41,939 nt of DNA from an uncultured Clostridium sp. (GCA_902462295.1 CABQAZ010000016.1:1-41939); one strand, 5' to 3'; shown: positions 8,089 to 15,989, counted from the first letter of the stretch. A program made the numbers and translations. The notes: generated by a model not told the origin, from the letters alone.

Positions 8089-8534
8089 TTAAAACCTCTT
8101 TCTAATAAATATCTATATAATAATTATTAGTCCTATTACTTATTTTGACCTATATTTTAATTCTTGACCAATATTAACTCCAAAATCTACCCATACTACT
8201 TGAGCTTCCTAAAGGTAAAATTCTATATTATAATAGCACATATTTATATATTTTTCTACACGAATTTATATATTTGCAAAACTTTTTATTTCAAGAAAAC
8301 TTAATGAAAAATCAATGAAAAATGAGAAATTCAACTTATATTACCGTAATTATTGGTGTTGCATTTTATAAGAAAAAAGATAACAAATTGAATGAAACTT
8401 TAAAATAAGAATGGGATAAAAATCAAAAGAAGAAAAAGAAGATTATAAAATTGGTGCAATAAATTCTTTAAGGGTTATTATAAAAAACAATGAGGGTCAA
8501 TGATATAGAAATAATTGTTGACCCTCATCGTTTT
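8089..8534. other. Intergenic region with gene fragments
   Basis: This 446-base stretch contains a short minus-strand fragment resembling the start of a MazF/PemK toxin (8140-8208). A short plus-strand frame of 28 codons (8322-8408) reads TYITVIIGVAFYKKKDN and has no recognised family. A bidirectional terminator lies at 8489-8535. No intact gene is supported. Confidence 0.5.
8140..8208 (-). pseudogene. Possible MazF/PemK-like toxin N-terminal fragment
   Basis: A minus-strand frame reads EAQVVWVDFGVNIGQELKYR before a stop. The WVDFG-NIG-E pattern resembles the conserved N-terminus of MazF/PemK endoribonuclease toxins (typically WVDFG, IGSE, RP). Stops flank the fragment and the rest of the toxin is absent. 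The match is short, so this is tentative. Confidence 0.3.
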
Positions 8535-8535
8535 T
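8489..8535. terminator. Bidirectional intrinsic terminator
   Basis: ATGAGGGTCAA and TTGACCCTCAT form an 11-bp stem, with T-rich tracts on both sides. It lies directly against the stop of the minus-strand hydrolase gene. Confidence 0.8.
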
Positions 8536-9218
8536 TAGTCGTCGCAGATATGGATTGCTGTCCCTTCAATCATATTTCGGATTTTTAATTCGTTATCCAA
8601 GTGCATAAGGTACACATCTACGCCTTTTTGAGTTAGTTTGTTCAAAAGAGGTAAGTTATCCTCCAATTTAAGATGGACTCCTCCAGCAACAGAAGCATCA
8701 GTAAACAGTTGTGAACCCTCATCGAGATACTGGATGAATGGTTCAAGAGATTTTGTATCACCAGTATATACAATATGTGCTCCATTGATTTTTGCTGAAA
8801 ATCCATAGCAATCGAGTTCATCTCCGACATGATCTGTTGGAATAAATGTTACGAAATCATTTTTCCTTGTATATCTCTCTGCTGGAAAGCCAGGTATTTG
8901 ACAATATCTCTCAACTCCAGTAATTGTAAGATACTTATCAATTTCAGAGCATGCGGTAATGATATTTATAGGTGTTTTTAGTGCAAAATAGCTATAAAGA
9001 GCTAATTGACTAAGAGAACCTACATGATCACCATGCATGTGAGTGATGATTACATCAATTCCAGAGATTCCTGCAAGGAGGTTATTCTCTTGTAATTGTG
9101 TCATTACTGTTTGACCACAGTCAATCAACAGTAGCCGGTTATTGATAATAGTATAGGCTGATGTATTTTTCTTTCCAAAACCACTATCTTTACCTAAAAA
9201 AACAATTTGTTTCTTCAT
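8535..9218 (-). CDS. Ribonuclease Z-like metallo-beta-lactamase-fold hydrolase
   Basis: The 227-residue protein has the metallo-beta-lactamase signature THMHGDH (59-65), which binds two metal ions. An N-terminal FLGKDSGFGKKNTSAY-type strand and a later HIVYTGDTKS strand supply further metal ligands. It is shorter than tRNase Z (~300 residues) and lacks an obvious exosite arm, so it may be a phosphodiesterase-type relative. AAAGGT precedes the ATG. Codon use is less AT-biased than the backbone and includes a CGG Arg codon, suggesting acquisition from another genome. A 12-bp palindrome lies upstream (9291-9302). Confidence 0.8.
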   Translation of the reverse strand: MKKQIVFLGKDSGFGKKNTSAYTIINNRLLLIDCGQTVMTQLQENNLLAGISGIDVIITHMHGDHVGSLSQLALYSYFALKTPINIITACSEIDKYLTITGVERYCQIPGFPAERYTRKNDFVTFIPTDHVGDELDCYGFSAKINGAHIVYTGDTKSLEPFIQYLDEGSQLFTDASVAGGVHLKLEDNLPLLNKLTQKGVDVYLMHLDNELKIRNMIEGTAIHICDD

Positions 9219-9290
9219 GTTTTGACTTACCTTTCATAAATTAGTTGTTAATGGGTTATCAATATTGTATAAACTAACTCCTTTCTAATA

Positions 9291-9302
9291 TGCTAATTAG
9301 CA
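9291..9302. promoter_or_regulatory. 12-bp palindrome upstream of hydrolase gene
   Basis: TGCTAATTAGCA is a perfect palindrome about 75 bases upstream of the hydrolase start, on the minus strand. It is a plausible regulator binding site, but no cognate regulator is nearby. Confidence 0.3.
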
Positions 9303-9462
9303 CAGTTATTAAATAGTACAACACTATTAAAATCATTTTATCATATTTTACATAAAAAAGCTAGAAAAATACTTGATTGAAGAAAAAAAGTGAATATCAT
9401 ATCGCATATATAAGTCGATTTAGTTGACTTAATTTTTTTCCTTAAGTTATTGACATTGTGTT

Positions 9463-10695
9463 TTACACGTGGTTATGATTATTTTCTAAATATTGTTTTC
9501 TAAACTTAATATATATAAATAAGGTCAAATATCCAATTATTGCAAGTAGAAATGTGATTTTTATTGAGTTGGAACTTTCTGGAAAAACTGTATAAGATAT
9601 TATTGGAAGTGTTGCAGTAACAATTCCTTCTATAAATCTTTCATATGTAACATAAGAAGTTTTATAGGATTCTTTTGAATATTCATATATAGCTATATGA
9701 TCAAACATCTCATAAGCACTATTTCCAAAACCAAGTAAAATATATATTACTGGCAAACATAAGATTAATATATTATTATTAAATGTAAATAATAATATAA
9801 AAACAAAAATGTATATAATACTCATAGGTGCTAATACTTTATCCCAATTCCTATCTTGAGACTTAGTTGCCCAGAATTTACTAAATAATGCTTCTGAAAA
9901 ATTAATTAAAATATTTAAAATACTATAATATATGTAATCAATGTTCAAGTATCTTAATAAAAATACATTTAAATACATTATACCAATTCCATAAGCAAAT
10001 CTGTTTAAAGCACATATAATAAGAATTTTTCTAAAAGATTTATCATTTGCAGGTTTTATTATAGTTTCTCTAACCGTTATATTTTTCTCTTCGATTGGAG
10101 GTTTATATGTAGTTATTCTAATAAAAATATCAATGAAAGAAATCAGGAACACGATTAAAAATAAAATCATAAAACCATATAATTCATACCCATTTGAAGT
10201 AAATGTATCTAATACAACTCCCATTATTAAACTAAATCCCATAACTAGTGTGTTTTTATAAATATTTCTTGTTGAGGCGAATTTAGTTCTATCATCTTTT
10301 TTTACTAAAGTCATTCTCCAATTTACGAATGTTATATATCCTAGTTCTCCAGTTACAGCATAGATTGAAGCAAATATAAAAAACAAGAAAGTTCTAGTAC
10401 AAGTATCATCAGTCAAAAAAGGTATAAATGCAAAACATACAGAAGATAATCTATAAATACTATAATTTGTTAATACAACTGATTTAGATTGACCAATTTT
10501 TGAAAATAAAGGTGCTGCAAATATTTGTAATATATTTGTTATTGTATCTAATACTGCATAAATACCTATAGCAAAATTTGATAGTCCAAGATAGACGGCA
10601 AAAGCAGTGATAAATGAATTACTTGCAATTTTATTATTGGCCGTATCTAAAACAGATGACACTAAATATTTTTTATATTCCTTTTTATAATTCAT
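9463..10695 (-). CDS. Major facilitator superfamily transporter
   Basis: The 410-residue integral membrane protein has roughly 12 hydrophobic segments in two halves. A central cytoplasmic loop (TTYKPPIEEKNITVRE) separates them, as in MFS permeases. Motifs are weak and the substrate cannot be assigned; the arrangement resembles uncharacterised clostridial MFS members and drug-efflux-like proteins. A strong AAAGGAGG precedes ATG 10695, and a 16-bp perfect palindrome lies just upstream of it (10712-10727), suggesting repressor control. Confidence 0.8.
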   Translation of the reverse strand: MNYKKEYKKYLVSSVLDTANNKIASNSFITAFAVYLGLSNFAIGIYAVLDTITNILQIFAAPLFSKIGQSKSVVLTNYSIYRLSSVCFAFIPFLTDDTCTRTFLFFIFASIYAVTGELGYITFVNWRMTLVKKDDRTKFASTRNIYKNTLVMGFSLIMGVVLDTFTSNGYELYGFMILFLIVFLISFIDIFIRITTYKPPIEEKNITVRETIIKPANDKSFRKILIICALNRFAYGIGIMYLNVFLLRYLNIDYIYYSILNILINFSEALFSKFWATKSQDRNWDKVLAPMSIIYIFVFILLFTFNNNILILCLPVIYILLGFGNSAYEMFDHIAIYEYSKESYKTSYVTYERFIEGIVTATLPIISYTVFPESSNSIKITFLLAIIGYLTLFIYIKFRKQYLENNHNHV

Positions 10696-10711
10696 TCAAA
10701 ACCTCCTTTAT

Positions 10712-10727
10712 AATTTATCGATAAATT
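10712..10727. promoter_or_regulatory. 16-bp palindromic operator candidate
   Basis: AATTTATCGATAAATT is a perfect palindrome just ahead of the AAAGGAGG of the MFS gene. It would lie in the mRNA leader or over the promoter. Confidence 0.45.
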
Positions 10728-10913
10728 GTATTTGGATAATATTTGAAATTCATATATTCTTTTATACAATATTAATTTTCATATTTATGACCTTAATAAT
10801 TAAAATTTTGTATTGTGTTATATACTACATCGTTAAACTATATAAAAATTATACAATAAAATGTTTTTTATTTCCATACTTTCTTGAAAATATATAATAA
10901 AATGATTGACTAA

Positions 10914-10943
10914 CTTACACAAATTATTAATAATTTGTGTAAG
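10914..10943. promoter_or_regulatory. 30-bp perfect palindrome at promoter
   Basis: CTTACACAAATTATT is followed immediately by its exact reverse complement. It ends four bases before the -35 box of the promoter at 10948-10976, so a dimeric regulator bound here would touch RNA polymerase. It also overlaps a second TTGACT-like box at 10906. Confidence 0.65.
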
Positions 10944-10947
10944 TGGA

Positions 10948-10976
10948 TTGATTTATGTAAAAAAATATTATATAAT
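10948..10976 (+). promoter_or_regulatory. Sigma-A-type promoter of 57-residue membrane protein
   Basis: TTGATT at 10948-10953 and TATAAT at 10971-10976 have a 17-base spacer. Transcription should start near 10983, giving an ~80-base leader. Confidence 0.75.
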
Positions 10977-10999
10977 TAAATTAGTAACATTAACATTTG

Positions 11000-11058
11000 T
11001 TGCACCTTTGAAAATGTAAATTTTCGGAGGTGCAAACCTCCGAACAACTAAAAGGAGG
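11000..11058 (+). promoter_or_regulatory. Switch-like mRNA leader with competing hairpins
   Basis: Three mutually exclusive pairings are visible. Hairpin I: TTGCACCT (11000-11007) with AGGTGCAA (11028-11035), stacked through two G-T wobbles on GAAAAT/ATTTTC (11010-11015/11020-11025) with a GTAA tetraloop. Hairpin II: TTCGGAGGT (11023-11031) with ACCTCCGAA (11036-11044) around a GCAA tetraloop. Hairpin III: CCTCC (11037-11041) with the Shine-Dalgarno GGAGG (11054-11058). Hairpin I leaves CCTCC free to hide the ribosome site; hairpin II would expose it. No known riboswitch class is recognised. Confidence 0.6.
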
Positions 11059-11065
11059 ATTTATT

Positions 11066-11239
11066 ATGATAAAACGGTCTTTTGGAATTTATTGCCTAAT
11101 TTGTTTAGCATTAGGAATGGCAACATGTGAGTTTTGGATACTGGCTATACAGAATGCTAGCATAGGGTATGGAATATCAGCTATAATAGTAACTATAGCT
11201 ACTATATTGAATATTCTATGTGGAACTGACAAAAAGTAA
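11066..11239 (+). CDS. Small two-segment membrane protein
   Basis: The 57-residue product begins MIKRSFGIYCLI and has two hydrophobic segments (about 6-25 and 29-50) and a short charged C-terminus, TDKK. ATG 11066 is chosen because AAAGGAGG lies seven bases upstream; an upstream GTG at 11030 would sit inside the leader hairpin. No family is recognised. It contains a CGG Arg codon, otherwise absent from backbone genes here. The elaborate leader and operator-like palindrome imply tight control, as expected for a small stress or toxin-like membrane peptide, but this is inference. Confidence 0.6.
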   Translation: MIKRSFGIYCLICLALGMATCEFWILAIQNASIGYGISAIIVTIATILNILCGTDKK

Positions 11240-11248
11240 CGTTTTAAG

Positions 11249-11290
11249 CATAGGGGCACAGCAATAAATAGCTGTGTCCTATGTTATTTC
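11249..11290 (+). terminator. Intrinsic terminator
   Basis: CATAGG..CACAGC (11249-11262) pairs with GCTGTGTCCTATG (11271-11283), followed by a short T-rich tract, ten bases after the small gene's stop. Confidence 0.65.
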
Positions 11291-11561
11291 CCTAAAAAAA
11301 TTTATAAAATTATTGTAATTTATTAAAAATATGATATTTATATTTAATAGAAGTAATATCTAATAGAACTACATTTAAAACATTAGCTTATTTTAATGAT
11401 TTTTTACATAATTTAATTGAAATTCAATAAGAACTCATATATAATAATTTCAGAAAAAGGATTTAGTTCTGAATCTGTTGTTTAACTTCTTTTGATGGAT
11501 TGTGCTGTATAATTAGTGTTGTTAAAAGAGAGAAATAAAAAATTGAGAGGACAAAATAAAT
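11291..11561 (+). other. Spacer with promoter and leader of the next gene
   Basis: With the preceding terminator, this makes a ~320-base gap without a gene. It contains the 11417-11445 promoter and a CAGAA/TTCTG hairpin near 11450-11472; the rest is AT-rich and featureless. Confidence 0.5.
11417..11445 (+). promoter_or_regulatory. Sigma-A-type promoter, near copy of the 5070 promoter
   Basis: TTGAAA (11417-11422), a 17-base spacer and TATAAT (11440-11445). The spacer matches that of the 5070 promoter at 13 of 17 positions, so the two upstream regions may share ancestry. Confidence 0.7.
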
Positions 11562-11870
11562 ATGGGAAAGGGTAAAAAAATATTAATAATAATATCTATA
11601 ATATTGATTTTAGTATTCATTATTAGTGAAATTCTTATTAATATGTATATAAATAATGTGAATATGGATTTAAACGAATTTCAAAATAGTGAACAATATT
11701 CTTCTGGTTCTTATGCAGGTTGGGGTTATTTATTTACTATAGTGATTTTGCATGGAATACAAATGTTTGGGGCAATAATAATATTTATAATAATATTATC
11801 AATTTGGATTGTTTATGCTATAATTTTTTTCTATAAGAAAAGAAAGAACAAAAATGTTATTAAAGAATAA
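11562..11870 (+). CDS. Hypothetical three-segment membrane protein
   Basis: The 102-residue protein has a hydrophobic N-terminal segment (7-29), a polar stretch with Ser/Tyr/Gly (35-52), a hydrophobic region long enough for two more segments (about 54-92), and a Lys-rich cytoplasmic tail. GAGAGGA precedes the ATG. No family is recognised. It lies 32 bases upstream of the Nudix gene and could share its transcript. Confidence 0.6.
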   Translation: MGKGKKILIIISIILILVFIISEILINMYINNVNMDLNEFQNSEQYSSGSYAGWGYLFTIVILHGIQMFGAIIIFIIILSIWIVYAIIFFYKKRKNKNVIKE

Positions 11871-11902
11871 ACACAGAATATTTATATGAAAAGGAGTATC
11901 TA

Positions 11903-12460
11903 ATGGAATTAGTTGATATTGTGGATGAAAATAATAAATTAACAGGACAAATTGAAGAAAGATGGGTAGCATACAATAAAGGTTTATGGAGAAGGACAGT
12001 TTCTTGTTGGATAATGAATGAAAAAGGAGAGATACTTTTACAAAAAAGAACTGCTAATAAAAAGAAAAATCCAAATAAATGGGCCAAAACTGGAGGGCAA
12101 GTTGAGAGTGGAGAAACTGTAGAAGAAGCAATATTTAGAGAAGTAAAAGAGGAATTAGGAATAGAAATTTCTAAAAAGCAGATTAAAATAATTGATATTC
12201 ATAAAAGTAATGATAAAAATAAACGTTTTGCATATAATTTTATTTTTATAGTAAATCATAAAATTGATGATTATATATTGCAAAAAGAAGAAGTTGCAGA
12301 AGTCAAGTATGTTACTATTGAAGAGATAGAACAAGTAAGGGAGAATAATGACTTAAATTATACTTTTTGTAATTGGAGTAATGAAGATTTTGGTAGGGAA
12401 ATAAATTTATTAAAAAATAAAAGAAAAGAAATTTATAATGGAAGAATTTTGGGAGATTAA
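11903..12460 (+). CDS. Nudix hydrolase, IPP-isomerase-like subgroup
   Basis: The 185-residue protein has a full Nudix box at 65-87 (G-x5-E-x7-REVKEELGI), which binds Mg2+ for cleavage of nucleoside diphosphate-linked compounds. The N-terminal region (ERWVAYNKGLWRRTVSCWI) with QKRTANKKKNPNKW resembles the YfcD/IPP-isomerase-like branch, but the isomerase active-site context is incomplete, so hydrolysis is more likely. AAAAGGAG precedes ATG. Its stop is two bases from the next gene's ATG, so the two are coupled; both act on phosphoesters or pyrophosphates. Confidence 0.85.
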   Translation: MELVDIVDENNKLTGQIEERWVAYNKGLWRRTVSCWIMNEKGEILLQKRTANKKKNPNKWAKTGGQVESGETVEEAIFREVKEELGIEISKKQIKIIDIHKSNDKNKRFAYNFIFIVNHKIDDYILQKEEVAEVKYVTIEEIEQVRENNDLNYTFCNWSNEDFGREINLLKNKRKEIYNGRILGD

Positions 12461-12462
12461 AT

Positions 12463-13191
12463 ATGAAATTAGGTATAATAACAGATATTCATAGTAATAA
12501 GCAAGCACTAAAAGCAGTATTAGAAAAATTTGATGAAATAAATATTGATAAAATAATATGTTGTGGAGACATAATAGGCATAGGACCAAATCCAGAAGAA
12601 GTAATACAAATGTTAATGGAAAGAAAAGATATTTTAATAGCTGTAAGAGGAAATCATGAAAAATATTTAATTGCTGGTTTACCAAAAGAAATTCATGATG
12701 ATAAGAGGAAAATGAGTTTAGAAGAAATTAGAAATCATGAATGGAATCATAGCAGATTAAGTGAAGAGTCAAAAAAATTTATAGAAGAATTGCCAATAGA
12801 AAAAAATATTGAAATAGAAAAAAAGAAAATATATATAATACATTATCCGAATAATAAAGATGGAACGTATAAAAAACATATTAAAAATCCTACTATTATT
12901 GAAAGTCAAGATATGTTTGAAGAAATAGATGCGGATATATTTTTATATGGACATACACATACGGTTAGTGTAAATAATAATGAGAATAAATGGTATGTAA
13001 ATCCTGGTTCTTTGGGGTGTCCTATGGATAGTTGTATAGCTAATGCTGGAGTATTAAGTATTTGCAATGAGAAAATAGATTTTCAATGTTTAAATATTAA
13101 ATATGATGTTGAAAAAACTAAAGAAGAGATAAATAATATAAAATTTCCAATGTGTGAAAAAATATTAAAAATATTTTATGGAAATGATTAA
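12463..13191 (+). CDS. Calcineurin-like metallophosphoesterase
   Basis: The 242-residue protein carries the metallophosphoesterase motif series: DIH (8-10), GDIIG (35-39), GNHEK (63-67), a histidine in IIHYPNN, and YGHTH. These ligate two metal ions. It resembles YfcE-like or MJ0936-type phosphodiesterases that act on small substrates. There is no signal peptide. It is translationally coupled to the Nudix gene upstream, and its stop overlaps the start of a degraded small frame (13184). Confidence 0.85.
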   Translation: MKLGIITDIHSNKQALKAVLEKFDEINIDKIICCGDIIGIGPNPEEVIQMLMERKDILIAVRGNHEKYLIAGLPKEIHDDKRKMSLEEIRNHEWNHSRLSEESKKFIEELPIEKNIEIEKKKIYIIHYPNNKDGTYKKHIKNPTIIESQDMFEEIDADIFLYGHTHTVSVNNNENKWYVNPGSLGCPMDSCIANAGVLSICNEKIDFQCLNIKYDVEKTKEEINNIKFPMCEKILKIFYGND

Positions 13192-13437
13192 AAATCAAAA
13201 TATGGATATCTTACTAGCCGAATTTAGAGAAAAAAGTGCATTTCCATATTTAATTGATTTAATAAATAAAGGTGAAGAATATGTTGAATATATAATAGGT
13301 AATGATTATCTAAAGATGAAACCTGAATGGGTAGGGGATATATAGAAATGGTAGACTGATACTTTGATAAAAGAGATAAGAAACATTATAATTTAAAAAA
13401 TGCAAAGGAAATATTAAAATATATGCTACAAAAATGA
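13184..13437 (+). pseudogene. Degraded gene of unknown function
   Basis: A frame opens at ATG 13184, overlapping the phosphoesterase stop, and reads DILLAEFREKSAFPYLIDL through KMKPEWVGDI to a TAG at 13343-13345. A different frame continues naturally with EMVD, a TGA, then YFDKRDKKHYNLKNAKEIL and YMLQK to a TGA near 13435-13437. One frame change and one internal stop show a ~80-residue protein that has decayed. I do not recognise the family. The first 53 codons might still be translated. Confidence 0.4.
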
Positions 13438-13589
13438 ATAGAGAAAAATAATAGATTTAATGTTACTGAATAATGGGGTTGACTGAATTCAAGGTTTACA
13501 AAATGCAGAAAATGTGGTATTATAAAAATAATGGCAATAGCCATTTGAAACCGTTATAAAATCATCACTTAAGTAAGGAGGTATAAACT
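13438..13589 (+). other. Spacer upstream of the DGR-type target gene
   Basis: It contains the promoter at 13495-13523 and an AAGGAGG ribosome site before ATG 13590. With the decayed frame it makes a ~400-base stretch without an intact gene. Confidence 0.5.
13495..13523 (+). promoter_or_regulatory. Promoter of the DGR-type target gene
   Basis: TTTACA (13495-13500) and TATTAT (13518-13523) with a 17-base spacer. Another TTGACT lies nearby at 13479. Confidence 0.6.
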
Positions 13590-14495
13590 ATGAGACGGTA
13601 TGAAAAATTTGTGCTTGAGGCAGAAAAGGGTATAACCTTTGAAGTCTCAGAGGGAACAAGTGGAGAGTTAATTATCAGAGCTCTGAACATTGCTACAGCC
13701 AATGTCTACTCTACAAACTATGTAAATCCTCCAATTCTAGAAGGATATAAGCATGTCTGTGGAGAATGGAACAATGGATTTGTAATTGAAAGATGTTCAG
13801 ATGGAAGTCAGTTTGTATGGATTCCTGTTGGAAGTCTCGACTCTAATGGAACACTTGGGGGAGAAAATTTTTCGGAGAAATTCGGCAGACGAAATTACAT
13901 GAACAATGAATTTTCGGATGATGGATTCAATGAAGCTTTAAATGGTGAACTGCTTGAACAACTTGAAAGTGTCAAAAAATATGGGGGATTTTATATTTCT
14001 CGTTATAACATTTCCAAGAGTTCAGCAGGAAAACCGCAATCGGTAAAAGGAGTTATGCCGTGGGTAAACATCAGTTTTAATGATGCCAAGGAGATTGCAT
14101 CCACTATCGAAGACAATGAAGCAGTTAAAAGTCATCTGACTTTTGGTGCAGAATATGATTCGGTATTGGAATGGTTTATCAAAACGAAAGTTAAAACTCT
14201 TGCTGAAATTACAGAGGACTCTACTGAATGGGGCAATCACTGGAATACAGAGAATTCTCCAAGGAAAGTAGTTGAAACAGGAAGCAGAGAAAAATGGTGT
14301 GCTAATAACATTTTCGATTTTACAGGTAATGTGGATGAATGGACACAAGAACAGAACAAAAGCTTGTACCGTGTTATCCGCGGTGGCAATTACGACGATG
14401 ATGGTCGCGATTATCCTGTAGCCGGTCGCGCTTCTTGCAATTCTGTTAACAACTACGACGATACTGGTTTTCGTGCTACGCTTTATATTAAATAG
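13590..14495 (+). CDS. C-type-lectin/SUMF1-fold variable protein, likely DGR target
   Basis: The 301-residue protein has a Lys/Glu-rich N-terminal part (1-60), then a formylglycine-generating-enzyme/C-type-lectin-like domain: FVWIPVGS (75-82), GGFYISRYNIS (132-142), MPWVNISFNDA (156-166), CANNIFDFTGNVDEWTQE (237-254), and a terminal RGGNYDDDGRDYPVAGRAS...TGFRATLYIK. RGG...GFR at the C-terminus is the binding-surface layout of DGR variable proteins. From Arg264 on, nearly every codon ends in C or T, and the polar N, D, Y, S, C, G, R, V and A codons are those reachable from AAY by adenine mutagenesis. Catalytic activity is unlikely; ligand binding is expected. There is no clear signal peptide. 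The gene is less AT-rich than its neighbours. Confidence 0.85.
   Translation: MRRYEKFVLEAEKGITFEVSEGTSGELIIRALNIATANVYSTNYVNPPILEGYKHVCGEWNNGFVIERCSDGSQFVWIPVGSLDSNGTLGGENFSEKFGRRNYMNNEFSDDGFNEALNGELLEQLESVKKYGGFYISRYNISKSSAGKPQSVKGVMPWVNISFNDAKEIASTIEDNEAVKSHLTFGAEYDSVLEWFIKTKVKTLAEITEDSTEWGNHWNTENSPRKVVETGSREKWCANNIFDFTGNVDEWTQEQNKSLYRVIRGGNYDDDGRDYPVAGRASCNSVNNYDDTGFRATLYIK
14379..14489 (+). repeat. Putative DGR variable repeat (VR)
   Basis: These 37 codons from Arg264 to Ile300 end in pyrimidines except GTA and ACG, in a window where A-ending codons dominate. The invariant-looking frame is CGCGGTGGC at the start and GGTTTTCGTGCTACGCTTTA at the end, with clusters of N/D/Y/R/S/C codons between. 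That is the expected layout of a VR copied from an AAY-rich template. No similar template repeat was seen elsewhere in the window. Confidence 0.7.
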
Positions 14496-14858
14496 CACTG
14501 ACCACTGTAAAATTGCTTTAATTGTATCCAAGCATAGACAGAGGGAGAGAACTTTGAAATTTCAGAGTTCCTCCTTCTTTTTTATATATTTTTTAATAGG
14601 AGTTGATATAAAGATTTCCAATAATTTATGGCTGGCTTCATTTGGAGAATTTGCAGTTAAGGCTGGTTTAGGCTGTATTTATTCATTTATTATTTCTAAT
14701 TTTGATATGTAAATTTTATTGTCTTTTTAGAAATTAAATACTGTTAAAAAAGCTTAATAAATTGCTTGAATATTTATAAATCTTATGTTAGAGTATAAAT
14801 AATATATTATTGTTAAAGATATAGTATTTTTATTATAGAAGTAGAAAGAGGAAGATTT
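14496..14858. other. Intergenic region after DGR-type target
   Basis: This 363-base gap contains a terminator (14544-14586) and AT-rich DNA with a short frame ending FGEFAVKAGLGCIYSF, too weak to call. No reverse transcriptase, Avd gene or template repeat is present. AGAGGAAG at its end serves the next gene. Confidence 0.55.
14544..14586 (+). terminator. Intrinsic terminator of the DGR-type target gene
   Basis: GAACTTTGAAA (14549-14559) pairs with TTTCAGAGTTC (14560-14570), extended by GGAG/CTCC (14544-14547/14571-14574), followed by TTCTTTTTT. Confidence 0.8.
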
Positions 14859-15932
14859 ATGAATAAGTATATAGAAAGTTTAAAAAATGAAGAAGTAAGA
14901 CAATATTTAAAAATATTATCACCAGAATTTCCAGAATGGTTATTAGAATATATTTATACACCAGAAATGCTTAGGCTTGATGGAATAGGTATGGCTTGTG
15001 GAACATTATATACAAAGGTATATAATGATAAGTATTATTATTCTACATTAACTCATAGTGTAGCTGTTGCATTAATTATATGGAATTTTACGCATGACAA
15101 GAAGCAAACCATATCTGGATTATTTCATGATATAGCAACTCCAGTTTTTAAACATTGCATTGATTTTATGAATGGAGATTCAGAACATCAAGAATCTACA
15201 GAAGAAAGAACTGAGCAAATAATTAGAAATTCAAAAGAAATAATGAAGTTATTATCAAGAGATAATATAAAGGTCAAAGAAGTTTCTGACTATCATATAT
15301 ATCCAATAGCAGATAATGATACACCAAGATTAAGTGCAGATCGATTTGAATATACTTTATCTGGAGGACTATATCAAATAAAAATATTTGACATAAAAGA
15401 TATTGAAAAATATTATAATAATGTGGTGATAGTAAAAAATGAAGATGATGTAGAAGAACTTGCGTTTAGTGATGTAAAAATATGTGAGAGTTTTATATAT
15501 GATATCTCAAAATTATGGCCTCGTTGGATTGAAGATGAAGATAGATTATGTATGCAATTTATAGCAGATATAATTAAATCTATGAATATAAAAGGTTATA
15601 TTACGATTGATGATCTATATAGTCTTTCAGAAAATGGAGTAATAGAATTAATAAAAAATTGTGAAGATATTTATATAAAAAATGCATTTAAAAATTTTGA
15701 AAATGCTACAAGAGAGTTAGTATATAAAAGTGATTTGCCTAATAAGGAAATTTATTGTACTAGTGTAAAAGGAAAAAAGAGATATATAAATCCATTGGTT
15801 AGAACAGAAAATAAAGTTTGTAGAATAAAAGACATTTCTTATATTGCAAATGAAGATATTGATAAATTCTTAAACATGAAATTACATACTTATATTGGTT
15901 TTAAATTTGATTTTAAACCATATATTTTTTAA
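14859..15932 (+). CDS. HD-domain phosphohydrolase
   Basis: The 357-residue protein has HD-superfamily metal ligands: His66 in LTHSVAVAL, His90-Asp91 in GLFHDIATP, and further His/Asp residues in HCIDF and ADRFEYTL. The pattern fits dNTPase/SAMHD-like or other HD phosphohydrolases acting on nucleotides. The C-terminal half (about 180-357) is less conserved. AGAGGAAG precedes ATG. There is no signal peptide. Some HD proteins in accessory regions deplete nucleotides in phage defence, but nothing here shows that directly. Confidence 0.8.
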   Translation: MNKYIESLKNEEVRQYLKILSPEFPEWLLEYIYTPEMLRLDGIGMACGTLYTKVYNDKYYYSTLTHSVAVALIIWNFTHDKKQTISGLFHDIATPVFKHCIDFMNGDSEHQESTEERTEQIIRNSKEIMKLLSRDNIKVKEVSDYHIYPIADNDTPRLSADRFEYTLSGGLYQIKIFDIKDIEKYYNNVVIVKNEDDVEELAFSDVKICESFIYDISKLWPRWIEDEDRLCMQFIADIIKSMNIKGYITIDDLYSLSENGVIELIKNCEDIYIKNAFKNFENATRELVYKSDLPNKEIYCTSVKGKKRYINPLVRTENKVCRIKDISYIANEDIDKFLNMKLHTYIGFKFDFKPYIF

Positions 15933-15989
15933 AAAAATTAAAAAAGCTATTATTCAGTAACATATGTATGGATAGGTGTGTGTCTCAAA

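Larger units (their letters stand above)
10696..11065. other. Regulatory intergenic region
   Basis: This 370-base divergent spacer holds the MFS ribosome site and palindrome (10712-10727), an AT-rich tract without visible genes, a 30-bp palindrome with a consensus promoter (10914-10976), and a structured leader (11000-11058). Confidence 0.6.

Noticed and set aside
9411..9437. Short hairpin with T-run near the MFS stop
   Set aside because: The stem is only about six bases and the orientation suits neither neighbour well, so I did not call a terminator.
14022..14531. Long minus-strand frame opposite the DGR-type target
   Set aside because: It is antisense to a well-supported gene, has no ribosome site and shows no recognisable domain.
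14473..14712. 79-codon plus-strand frame after the DGR-type target
   Set aside because: It starts inside the target gene, crosses a strong terminator and has no ribosome site; only its end looks vaguely protein-like.
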